A stretch of 64,000 bases of DNA, taken from NCBI GenBank assembly GCA_029959285.1, contig JASCOE010000004.1, forward strand, positions 1-64,000, in the 5' to 3' direction. The DNA comes from Flavobacteriaceae bacterium PS02337 (GTDB lineage: Bacteria > Bacteroidota > Bacteroidia > Flavobacteriales > Flavobacteriaceae). Under the pieces are notes generated by a model, which searched no databases, was not told where the DNA came from, and was given only the letters and a program-made list of their open reading frames with translations. The position numbers and the translations under genes are program-made. Shown here in pieces: positions 45,499-53,426 of this stretch; positions within the stretch are counted from its first letter, which is position 1; every line of letters begins with the position of its first letter.

Positions 45499-46488
45499 AT
45501 GAAATTAAAAATCAGGGTTTTATTAATTTTTCTCATTGTAACTTTTTATTCTTACGCTCAAGAAGGAATACCTGTATATTCTGATTATTTGTCTGATAAT
45601 TATTACATGATTCACCCGTCAATGGCCGGTGCGGCTAATTGTGCGAAAATTAGATTGACAGCTAGAAAGCAATGGTTTGGGCAAGAAGATGCTCCAACTT
45701 TGCAGACTTTAAGTTTTAATGGAAGACTTGGCGAACGCTCTGGAGCTGGAATTATCATCTTTAATGATAAAAACGGATACCATTCTCAAAAAGGTGTAAA
45801 AGTTACTTATGCACACCATATTATGTTTTCTAGAGACGAAATTGATTTAAATCAGCTGTCTTTTGGAATTAGCGGAGGATTAATACAAAATCAATTGGAT
45901 GAAACGAAATTTGGAGGGACTTTTGATCCCATTGTTTTCGGTTCCATTCAGAAAGATTCTTATTTCAATGTTGATGTTGGAGCTTCTTACAACTATCTTG
46001 ATTTTTATGCCCATGCAACTGTTCAAGGTTTGTTAGAAACTAGAAGAGAGTTATATACAGATTATGAAAGTGATAATTTGAGGAAATTTTTATTGAGTGC
46101 AGGCTATGTTTTTGGTAAAAATGACAATTGGACTTGGGAACCTTCTATTCTTTTTCAGTTGTTTGATCAAACTAAAGAAAAAACACTCGATGTGAATATG
46201 AAAGCCTACAAAAACATGGATTTTGGAAGTCTTTGGGCAGCAATATCGTACAGAAGAAGTTTTGATGGTGCTCAATATCTTTCGGGAACTGGAGTTGCTT
46301 CTCAAAAATTACAATATATTACACCAATTGTTGGGGTTAATTTTAAGAATTTTATGTTTGCCTACACGTATTCTCAAGTAACTGGAGATGTAAAATTCGA
46401 CACAGGTGGTTATCACCAAATTACTTTAGGTGTTAATTTATTCTGTAGAAAAACACGTTACGACTGTAATTGTCCGGCAATTAATTAA
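45499..46488 (+). CDS. PorP/SprF family outer-membrane protein (orphan)
   Basis: 329 residues. Signal peptide (about 1-20, ending YSYAQ) and the family opening GIPVYSDYLSDNYYMIHPSMAGAANC; the barrel ends TLGVNLFCRKTRYDCNCPAIN with four cysteines. Unlike the paralogue at 4788, no adhesin gene is adjacent, so its T9SS client must be encoded elsewhere or it works more generally. Downstream is a gamma-carbonic-anhydrase-like gene after 10 bp. Confidence 0.88.
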   Translation: MKLKIRVLLIFLIVTFYSYAQEGIPVYSDYLSDNYYMIHPSMAGAANCAKIRLTARKQWFGQEDAPTLQTLSFNGRLGERSGAGIIIFNDKNGYHSQKGVKVTYAHHIMFSRDEIDLNQLSFGISGGLIQNQLDETKFGGTFDPIVFGSIQKDSYFNVDVGASYNYLDFYAHATVQGLLETRRELYTDYESDNLRKFLLSAGYVFGKNDNWTWEPSILFQLFDQTKEKTLDVNMKAYKNMDFGSLWAAISYRRSFDGAQYLSGTGVASQKLQYITPIVGVNFKNFMFAYTYSQVTGDVKFDTGGYHQITLGVNLFCRKTRYDCNCPAIN

Positions 46489-46498
46489 ATTTTACTTT

Positions 46499-47017
46499 AT
46501 GCTGATTAAATCTGTAAACGGAAAATCACCTTCAATTCCAGAAGATTGTTATGTTGCCGAAAATGCAACTATTGTTGGAGATGTAACTTTTGGAGCATCT
46601 TGTAGCGTTTGGTTTAATGCCGTTATTCGTGGTGATGTTCATTTTATTAAAATCGGAAATAAAGTAAACATTCAAGACGGTGCTGTTATTCATTGTACAT
46701 ATCAAAAACATTCAACTATAATTGGAAATAACGTTTCAATCGGGCACAATGCTATTGTACACGGATGTACCATTCACGATAATGTTTTAATAGGAATGGG
46801 CGCCATTGTAATGGATAATTGCGTGGTAGAAAGCAATGCCATTATTGCAGCAGGCGCAGTTGTCACTCAAAATACGGTTGTAGCTTCTGGAAGCATTTAC
46901 GCAGGTGTTCCAGCAAAGAAAGTAAAAGATATAGATCAGTCTAATTTTGCGGGTGAAATCGAGCGTATTTCGAATAATTATGTAATGTATTCTAGTTGGT
47001 TTAAAAACGAAGAATAA
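46499..47017 (+). CDS. Gamma-carbonic-anhydrase-like hexapeptide-repeat protein
   Basis: 172 residues from ATG 46499; the open frame extends back into the PorP gene but that part is not protein-like. Left-handed beta-helix repeats throughout. The gamma-CA signature is complete: RGDVHFIKIGNKVNIQDGAVIH, then SIGHNAIVHGC, with likely zinc ligands H65, H83 and H88. Members are metal enzymes or acyltransferase-like proteins of unknown substrate, so carbonic anhydrase activity is not certain. Probably co-transcribed with the PorP-like gene. Confidence 0.9.
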   Translation: MLIKSVNGKSPSIPEDCYVAENATIVGDVTFGASCSVWFNAVIRGDVHFIKIGNKVNIQDGAVIHCTYQKHSTIIGNNVSIGHNAIVHGCTIHDNVLIGMGAIVMDNCVVESNAIIAAGAVVTQNTVVASGSIYAGVPAKKVKDIDQSNFAGEIERISNNYVMYSSWFKNEE

Positions 47018-47026
47018 CGATCAACT

Positions 47027-47740
47027 TTATAAATTGATCTTTTCGAAAAAAGTGTTTTTATAGCTTTCGCTGATTGGCACTCTTTTATCGCTTATTAAAA
47101 CTTTATTTTTCTGAATAGATTTCACATGTTTAATATTGATAATATAAGACCTGTGAATTCTTGCAAAACCTTTATTTGAAAGTAAATTTTCAAGTTTGAT
47201 TAAACTGATTAAGGTCAGCGTAAATTTATTATCGGTTGTATAAATTTTGACATAATCTTTTAAACCTTCAATAAAAAGAATATCAGCAAAATTTAATTTC
47301 ACATTTTCATATTCAGCTCTTACAAACATAAAATCTTGTTCAATTTCTGTGGCACTTGTGTTTTCAGAAATTGCCTGAGGTGCGGCTGGCTGTAAAACTT
47401 GCTGTGCTCTAACAACAGCTTTTAAAAAACGATGAAACGGAATTGGTTTCACCAAATAATCAACCGCGCCAAGATTAAAACCTTCTACAGCATAATCTGA
47501 ATAAGCAGTTGTGAAAATAACTAAAGGTTTTTTCTCAATTGTATTTAGAAAATCAATTCCAGAAAAATGTGGCATCTGAATATCCAGAAACACTAAATCA
47601 ACATTATTCTGATTGATAAATGAAACGGCGTCAATAGCATTATTAAAAGAATTAATCAATTCTAGTGAATCTACTTTCTTGACAAAATCCTGCAATAATT
47701 CTACTGCTAAAGGTTCGTCATCGATAATTACACATTTCAT
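47027..47740 (-). CDS. LytTR-type response regulator
   Basis: 237 residues from ATG 47740 (MKCVIIDDEP), preferred over an in-frame ATG 13 codons earlier because the receiver domain begins here. Receiver domain about 1-120 with phospho-acceptor D53 (LVFLDIQMP). LytTR DNA-binding domain about 140-237 (ILFIEGLKDYVKIYTTD; GFARIHRSYIINIKHV). Its likely kinase is the LytS-type protein two genes upstream in the same leftward run, with a dioxygenase-like gene in between. Confidence 0.93.
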   Translation of the reverse strand: MKCVIIDDEPLAVELLQDFVKKVDSLELINSFNNAIDAVSFINQNNVDLVFLDIQMPHFSGIDFLNTIEKKPLVIFTTAYSDYAVEGFNLGAVDYLVKPIPFHRFLKAVVRAQQVLQPAAPQAISENTSATEIEQDFMFVRAEYENVKLNFADILFIEGLKDYVKIYTTDNKFTLTLISLIKLENLLSNKGFARIHRSYIINIKHVKSIQKNKVLISDKRVPISESYKNTFFEKINL

Positions 47741-47846
47741 TTTTTTAGAATTAAGTTTATAATTTTGTTTGGTATTCAAAAGTAATTTGAAACCAGTAAA
47801 TTAAGTTTTAAAATTTTCATAAAATACTGGTTTAAACTAATCAAAA

Positions 47847-48557
47847 TTATGCGTTAACGGTGATAGTTTTCGTTAGAGTGAATCCATCAGTCAAATTACC
47901 TGACATTGTTGCAAGTTCATCAGCTAAACTATCAGAAAAAACATTATCTCTTGCATTTGCTGTATCTGCTTGTCCGTGTGCCGCATAATTGGTACTCGAA
48001 TATACTTGACTTGAAATGGTTTCAGGAAAAGCAATTTGTGTTACTAATAACGACGTTCCAGAACTCGACAAAACTTCAACATGCACATGTGGCGCTCTTC
48101 CTTGATACCATCCAGGATAAATCGAAATAAAAGAAACATTTCCGCTACTGTCAGAAGTTTGTCTTCCTCTTAAAAAATGAACCGTTGTATAATCTGTTTG
48201 CTGCATTTGCGTTCCGCCATATTCAGAATAATTTCCATCTTTATCACAGTGCCAAACATCAACTAGCGCTCCAGAAAGAGGCTCACAGTTGTTCTTTTTG
48301 TTTTCAATTTTTAAATTAATCAATAAAGCAATTCCAACGCGATCAGATTTAATATTTTCTAAAACCAATTGACTTGGAGTTTTAATCGGAAAAGGACCTT
48401 TTGTTTCTGAAGGCGAAACCGTACAGCTTCCGTCTCCTGAATTACTTGAATCCGTTTCGTCATTGTCGCTTTTAGAACAAGATTCTAAAATTTTTGTAGC
48501 TGTTGCCAATGAGGCAATACCCAAAATACCATTTCGGATGAATTTTTTTCTGTCCAT
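47847..48557 (-). CDS. Intradiol ring-cleavage dioxygenase-like lipoprotein
   Basis: 236 residues. An N-terminal export signal with basic, Tat-like RKKF start and a lipobox-like LESC at C27, then a Ser/Asp linker. The dioxygenase fold follows, with all four expected non-heme Fe(III) ligands: Y110 (DGNYSEYG), Y151 (PGWYQGR), H157 and H159 (APHVHVEV); VDVWHCDKDG is the family strand. Classical relatives cleave catechol or protocatechuate, but no other ring-degradation gene is near. An envelope-anchored member inside a two-component operon is odd. Substrate unknown. Confidence 0.85.
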   Translation of the reverse strand: MDRKKFIRNGILGIASLATATKILESCSKSDNDETDSSNSGDGSCTVSPSETKGPFPIKTPSQLVLENIKSDRVGIALLINLKIENKKNNCEPLSGALVDVWHCDKDGNYSEYGGTQMQQTDYTTVHFLRGRQTSDSSGNVSFISIYPGWYQGRAPHVHVEVLSSSGTSLLVTQIAFPETISSQVYSSTNYAAHGQADTANARDNVFSDSLADELATMSGNLTDGFTLTKTITVNA

Positions 48558-48569
48558 GATCAGTTGTGT

Positions 48570-49685
48570 TTAATGTATTGCGGTTATAATTTGATCTAAT
48601 TTTAAATTCAAATGAACTCGGTAATATGCATTATCCTGAGTAATGGTTAGTTCGTGTGCGTTTGGATAAAGTAAATCAAGACGATTTTGGATGTTTACTA
48701 ATCCAATTCCTGAATTTTCAGGATCTTTCACGTAATTTTCTATAGAATTTTCAATCCAGAAATCAAGATTATTATCTGTAATCAAAATTTTAATTTTTAC
48801 GTGAGCGGCGCCTTTATAATCTGTTCCGTATTTAAAAGCATTTTCGACAAAAGAAATCAATAATAACGGCTCAATAAATTTATTCCTAGTGTCGCCATGC
48901 ACATTGATTACAATGTCTTCGATGTTGTTTAATCTTAGTTTCTGTAATTCTATATAATTCTGAATATAATTGACTTCTTTTTCTAAAGCCACCGTTTTGT
49001 TATCTGTCTCATACAGCATATAGCGCATAAGTTCAGACAAGGTCACGATGGCATCAGGGACCAAATCAGATTTTTTGTGTGCCAAAGAATAAATACTGTT
49101 TAAAGAATTGAATAAAAAATGCGGGTTGGTTTGTTTGCGCAAATAAATCAATTCGGTATTTGTTCTGTGTGTTTCGGCAATCAGTTTATTTTGCTGATTA
49201 TTATAAAATTCAGTTAGTGTTCTAATAATTGCAGAAATAGTGATAATCAAAATATAGAAAAATGACGGACCAATTTTAAAGAAAAGTGGTTGTTTCATTT
49301 CTATTCTATGACTCATTCTTTCTCCTCTTGGAAAAAAATGCGGATCATTCGGCATCATTCGCGCAGGCACTACATTTTCGGGTCTTAAATGTCTAAATTC
49401 TGGAATGAAATAATTCAATCGAATGATCATAAAAACAGTAATTAGAATAAAGACAAACGTAAAGTAAAACCAATATTTTTTCTGCAAAAGATAATTTGGA
49501 ACCAAGTAAAAATAATTCAGATAAAACAATACAATTCCTGTTGACCATTGAGCGTAGAAGTCATTATTAATCTTAAACGGACTTTCATAGAACTGAATTA
49601 ATGAAGTCAAAATAAAGAAAATCCATATTGCGCAATGAAACAAGATTTTGTTGTAGCCTGTATTTTTAATGGTATCGATCTGCAT
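48570..49685 (-). CDS. LytS-type sensor histidine kinase
   Basis: 371 residues. Four transmembrane helices (about 14-32, 48-66, 71-92, 138-158), a loop rich in Pro/Met/His between the third and fourth (about 100-130) that could be a sensor, then a His_kinase domain with H189 in NPHFLFNSLNSIYSL. The HATPase has EPLLLISFVENAFKYG and NSGIGLVNIQNRL. It should phosphorylate the LytTR regulator at 47027. Its start follows the DUF4907 stop directly, so it is translated within the same operon. Confidence 0.93.
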   Translation of the reverse strand: MQIDTIKNTGYNKILFHCAIWIFFILTSLIQFYESPFKINNDFYAQWSTGIVLFYLNYFYLVPNYLLQKKYWFYFTFVFILITVFMIIRLNYFIPEFRHLRPENVVPARMMPNDPHFFPRGERMSHRIEMKQPLFFKIGPSFFYILIITISAIIRTLTEFYNNQQNKLIAETHRTNTELIYLRKQTNPHFLFNSLNSIYSLAHKKSDLVPDAIVTLSELMRYMLYETDNKTVALEKEVNYIQNYIELQKLRLNNIEDIVINVHGDTRNKFIEPLLLISFVENAFKYGTDYKGAAHVKIKILITDNNLDFWIENSIENYVKDPENSGIGLVNIQNRLDLLYPNAHELTITQDNAYYRVHLNLKLDQIITAIH

Positions 49686-50015
49686 TTACAATTTTATTTT
49701 TAATAAAATTAATTCATTTTTGGTTACCGTCGGAGATAAGTTTTGTTTGAGTTTCTGCTTCACAAAATCGGCTACTTTTAAAGCATCGTTTTCTGTTGCA
49801 AAACTTTTATTATCGCTTATCACTGGAATTATGGTTTGCTTAATTACAACTTTTTCTTTGTAGGCAATTGTGTATCCCCATCCTGAATTTGTTTTAAAAG
49901 CAGCGGTTTTCAAAACTTCTTTTTTTGTACAAGAAGCCAAAAGCAAAAGAAGCGTAAAAAGTATTAAATTCTTCTGGATGTTACTCCAGAAGAATTGTTT
50001 GATATTAATTATCAT
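49686..50015 (-). CDS. DUF4907 lipoprotein
   Basis: 109 residues. Signal peptide with lipobox LLASC (about residues 24-28), then a compact domain with SGWGYTIAYKEKVVIKQTIIPVISDNKSFATENDALKVADFVKQKL, typical of DUF4907. The gene overlaps the Kelch gene by 11 bases and abuts the kinase gene. Members commonly occur beside Kelch lipoproteins; no function is known. A partner of the Kelch protein in the envelope is inferred. Confidence 0.85.
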   Translation of the reverse strand: MIINIKQFFWSNIQKNLILFTLLLLLASCTKKEVLKTAAFKTNSGWGYTIAYKEKVVIKQTIIPVISDNKSFATENDALKVADFVKQKLKQNLSPTVTKNELILLKIKL

Positions 50016-51012
50016 CGTCGTTTTGTTCGTCTAATGGTTTAAATTCCCATGCATCGTCAAAATAAGTTGAGCCTATTCTTCCTAACATATAAAAACCGCG
50101 ATTGTTTATTGCAAAACCAACAGCGTCTGTTCTTGTCGCTCCTTCCATTGGAGTTCTTTCTGTCCATAAATCAGTCGACGGATTGTATTCCCAAACTGTT
50201 TTTATGTTCTCACCACCAACAATATAACCTAAACCATTCATAGAAAAACTAGAAGCATTTGAACGTACAATCGCATAATCATCATTGTAGCTGTAATCAT
50301 CGTCTGTATCTTTATCTACATCACGTTTTCTTGTCCATGCATCAGTAGAAGGGTCAAATTCCCAAAAATCTTCTTGATAAACGCCATTGTTAACCCCAGT
50401 TGCCAAATAAGCTTTATCTGCAATTACAAAAACAGTTGCATTACGTCTTTTGTTTCCGCTAAAACCATTTACAAGAGTCCAAGTATTGGCTTGATCATCG
50501 TATTGATAAAAATCTTTTAGATAATTTCCGTCATAACCAGTTCCAAAATACGCTTTTCCTCCCGCTTGAAAACCAACTGCAGCATAACGAGCCGTTCCTG
50601 CAAAATCAGCTTTTTGTGTCCAACTGTTTGAAGATGGATTGTACTGAAAAAAGTCTTTCAATTTATTTGTTCCGTCATATCCTAAACCAACATATCCTTT
50701 TTCGTTTAATGCAAAACTAGAAGCAGAACTTCTTCCTACACCTGTAAAATCGGCCTTTTGTTCCCAGTAATCTCCAGTTGAATTGTAAGCCCACAAATCT
50801 TTTAAATAAACATCGCCAGTATAACCACCAACAACATAAGCGTAGTCTCCGATAACAAAACTCGTTGCACTAGATCTTGCAGGACCATCAAAAGCTGATT
50901 TTTTTATCCAGTTTCCAATTAAATCATCGTCATCGTCATCATTACTGCAGCTTACAAAAAAGAGGCACGAAAAAAGCGCTGTGAATAAAATTCCTTTTTT
51001 TAGATTAATCAT
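50005..51012 (-). CDS. Kelch-repeat lipoprotein
   Basis: 335 residues. Signal peptide and lipobox FVSCSNDDDDDD (about 18-28), whose acidic run could be a surface-export signal. About six Kelch blades follow (e.g. GYVGLGYDGTNKLKDFFQYN, KAYFGTGYDGNYLKDFYQYD), forming a beta-propeller, a common ligand-binding platform. No catalytic residues recognised. It is in an operon between the DUF6268 and DUF4907 genes and upstream of the kinase, so it may be the ligand-binding part of a sensing system. Confidence 0.9.
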   Translation of the reverse strand: MINLKKGILFTALFSCLFFVSCSNDDDDDDLIGNWIKKSAFDGPARSSATSFVIGDYAYVVGGYTGDVYLKDLWAYNSTGDYWEQKADFTGVGRSSASSFALNEKGYVGLGYDGTNKLKDFFQYNPSSNSWTQKADFAGTARYAAVGFQAGGKAYFGTGYDGNYLKDFYQYDDQANTWTLVNGFSGNKRRNATVFVIADKAYLATGVNNGVYQEDFWEFDPSTDAWTRKRDVDKDTDDDYSYNDDYAIVRSNASSFSMNGLGYIVGGENIKTVWEYNPSTDLWTERTPMEGATRTDAVGFAINNRGFYMLGRIGSTYFDDAWEFKPLDEQNDDDN

Positions 51013-51026
51013 AGTGTATTTAATAT

Positions 51027-51866
51027 TTATTGTTTGTATTTGATCCCTATTCCTAAAACATAACCATTTCCTGTATTGTAGTCATAAACTTTATGATCGC
51101 TACTGTCTAACAAGTTGTATTTTTTATTAAAATCATAACCGGCTTTAAAATTTAAAAACCAATTATTGCTCACATTTCTTTCGTATTCTAAAGCCGATGT
51201 CATTTGTGATAAAACTGCTTTTTCGGCTTTATTTTCATTATTTATTTCATCTAAATGATAAAAGTTTCCGTTAAAGCTATTCGTCAAACTAAACTTGTTT
51301 CTTTCATTATTAGAATAAGAAACTTTTGAATCTGGAAAACCAATTTTCAAATTTGCTTTTTCATTCATTTTATAATCAAAAGCAATAATTGGAGTAAATT
51401 TTGGCGAACCGAAAATAGAAGTTCGTCCAGCTCCAAGTATGATATTTATTTTTGAACTCAATTGTTGTTCAATTTCTAAATTTCCTAAAATCGTAACATC
51501 TGAAAAATCTAGGTTTTTCTGAAAATTTGCTGTTGGAATGACAGAAATAACCAGTTTTGTTTTTTCTAATATTTGATTTGAATATTCAAATTTGTCTTGA
51601 ATTTGATTGAATCGTTCTTCATCGGCATAAAAATTATACGGATTAAAATCGTAACTAACTTTTAAACTTGAATATTCTAATGTGTTTGAGATTTTGTTTT
51701 TCGTGCCTAATTTTTTTTGATTGAAAATTCCAATATTAGTTTCATTGAAATTTATTTTATCTGTCGGCTCGATTTTGATATTCGCATAAGCGGCAAAATT
51801 TTCTTGAGCTTTCATACTTAAAATGGAAATCAAAAAAAGAGAACAAATTAAAAACCTTACTTTCAT
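51027..51866 (-). CDS. DUF6268-type outer-membrane beta-barrel protein
   Basis: 279 residues. Signal peptide (1-20, ending SMKAQ). Many amphipathic strands (NTLEYSSLKVSYDFNPYNF; WFLNFKAGYDFNKKYN) and a C-terminal GNGYVLGIGIKYKQ suit an outer-membrane barrel; the pattern matches what I know as DUF6268. It is the first gene of the leftward operon; a -7 promoter element lies 17 bases before its ATG. It may provide a pore or anchor for the Kelch and DUF4907 lipoproteins. Function unknown. Confidence 0.75.
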   Translation of the reverse strand: MKVRFLICSLFLISILSMKAQENFAAYANIKIEPTDKINFNETNIGIFNQKKLGTKNKISNTLEYSSLKVSYDFNPYNFYADEERFNQIQDKFEYSNQILEKTKLVISVIPTANFQKNLDFSDVTILGNLEIEQQLSSKINIILGAGRTSIFGSPKFTPIIAFDYKMNEKANLKIGFPDSKVSYSNNERNKFSLTNSFNGNFYHLDEINNENKAEKAVLSQMTSALEYERNVSNNWFLNFKAGYDFNKKYNLLDSSDHKVYDYNTGNGYVLGIGIKYKQ

Positions 51867-51883
51867 TATTTATTTTATTGGCT

Positions 51884-51891
51884 CAAAATTA
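51884..51891 (-). promoter_or_regulatory. -7 promoter element of the DUF6268-Kelch operon
   Basis: Minus strand TAATTTTG matches TAnnTTTG. No TTG at the usual spacing, so it may rely on an activator such as the LytTR regulator. Confidence 0.45.
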
Positions 51892-52074
51892 GGTGTATGA
51901 CTGCCTTAAAAAAAAGAAGATATATATATGACGTGTTTTGATAGACAAAATAGTCTTTTTTAAGGTCGAATTAAATTTTAGTTAGACAATTGCTCTCATA
52001 GATTGTTTTGTATAATCTATAGCCTAAAAAACCGCAATAGTATATGTTATAGTGCGTCACCAAAGCGTGCATTT

Positions 52075-52082
52075 TATATTTG
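52075..52082 (+). promoter_or_regulatory. -7 promoter element of the DUF4270 gene
   Basis: TATATTTG matches TAnnTTTG, 15 bases before the ATG at 52098. Together with the element at 51884-51891 it makes the 231-bp gap a divergent promoter region. Confidence 0.5.
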
Positions 52083-52097
52083 CTCAAAAAATAGATT

Positions 52098-53426
52098 ATG
52101 CACAAGTTTATATTGATATTGCTTTTCGTACTTACCTTATTTTCATGTGGTACAGATACAGATACGGGTGAATTTACGGTTGGCTCAGATTATTTGGCTT
52201 TGAGCAATAAAGTCATTATGATTGATACGATGACGGTAGATATGTCGACTATTAATTTTGACTCACTTGCGACTTCAAACAAAGGAAGAATTTTAATTGG
52301 AAATTATGAAGATCCTGTTTTTGGAAAAGTAAAATCAGATAGTTATTTCCAACTTTCTACAACTACTTATGCATTAAATAATACTGGTTCAGATACACAG
52401 GCGGTAAATTATGTTTTCGATTCCATCTCGATGATTCTTAAATATGATAATTATTATTATGGAGATACCACAAAAGTGCAGACTTTTAATATTCATCGAT
52501 TAACACAAAAAGTTAAACCCAATACCGACGATAGCAATTTCTACAATAATTCGACTTTAGCTTACGAATCTCAAAGCTTGGGAACAATATCTTTTAAACC
52601 AAGACCTACAGAAAAAGATTCGATTAATATTAGAATGAGTGATGAATTTGGATCGGCTCTTTTTCAAAAAATCAAAAAAAGAGAAATTACAGATTTTGAT
52701 AGTTTTACAGAATATTTAAAAGGGTTGGTTTTAGTTCCAGAAACTTCAAATTCTGCAAATGTCATCGGTTTTAGTGTTTCTACAAGCAAGGTTAGAATGT
52801 ATTATTCAAAATATCAGGCAGAAGCAGACGAGCAGCCTCTTATAATTGATTTTAAAATTGCAGACGCAACCAAACAGTTTAATTCTATTTCTTTGGATAA
52901 AACTGGAACAATACTCCAAAATCTCCCCATTTCCAGCAGTAAATTATCAAGCACGGCTACAAATAATCAGGGATTTATTCAATCTGGAACTGGAGTTGCG
53001 TGCCGAATCGATTTTCCTAATATTAAACAGTTTAAAAATATTTCTACTAATGGAGCAATTGTCGATGCGCAATTAGTTCTAAAACCTGTAAATAATTCAT
53101 ACTCCGAAAAATATCCTTTGGCAGATTCTTTAAGCATTTTTGTGGCTGATAATTTAAATAGAATTAGTGCCACCTTGGTAAATTCTGCAGGTTCTACGGT
53201 GTACGGCATATTGAATAAAAAAAGTGATGAGTTTAATGAAAATATTGGCTATACGATTCCCGTCGGAAATTTTCTTCAAAAAGAAATGCTCAAACAATCT
53301 GACTCTAGATTTTCTCTCATACTAACATTGCCTAAAATTTCTCAATCAGTCAACAGAATAGTTTTGGGAGATCAAAAACATTTGAACAATAAAATTCAGC
53401 TGAAAATCTATTACATCTCATATTAA
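52098..53426 (+). CDS. DUF4270 lipoprotein
   Basis: 442 residues. Lipobox LFSCGTDTD near residue 18, then FTVGSDYLALSNKVIMIDTMTVDMSTINFDSL and GRILIGNYEDPVFGKVKSDSYFQL, the DUF4270 opening. The rest is beta-rich with repeated ability to align two jelly-roll-like halves. DUF4270 lipoproteins are widespread in Bacteroidota without known function. An outer-membrane barrel gene begins one base after its stop codon, so the pair probably forms a surface complex. Confidence 0.85.
   Translation: MHKFILILLFVLTLFSCGTDTDTGEFTVGSDYLALSNKVIMIDTMTVDMSTINFDSLATSNKGRILIGNYEDPVFGKVKSDSYFQLSTTTYALNNTGSDTQAVNYVFDSISMILKYDNYYYGDTTKVQTFNIHRLTQKVKPNTDDSNFYNNSTLAYESQSLGTISFKPRPTEKDSINIRMSDEFGSALFQKIKKREITDFDSFTEYLKGLVLVPETSNSANVIGFSVSTSKVRMYYSKYQAEADEQPLIIDFKIADATKQFNSISLDKTGTILQNLPISSSKLSSTATNNQGFIQSGTGVACRIDFPNIKQFKNISTNGAIVDAQLVLKPVNNSYSEKYPLADSLSIFVADNLNRISATLVNSAGSTVYGILNKKSDEFNENIGYTIPVGNFLQKEMLKQSDSRFSLILTLPKISQSVNRIVLGDQKHLNNKIQLKIYYISY

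Noticed and set aside
46430-46498. Extended N-terminus of the gamma-carbonic-anhydrase-like protein
   Set aside because: It overlaps the end of the PorP/SprF gene and has no family similarity; ATG 46499 fits the first hexapeptide strand.
47847-48557. Aromatic-degradation operon around the dioxygenase
   Set aside because: No muconate cycloisomerase, transporter or other ring-degradation gene is adjacent, and the protein is a predicted lipoprotein.
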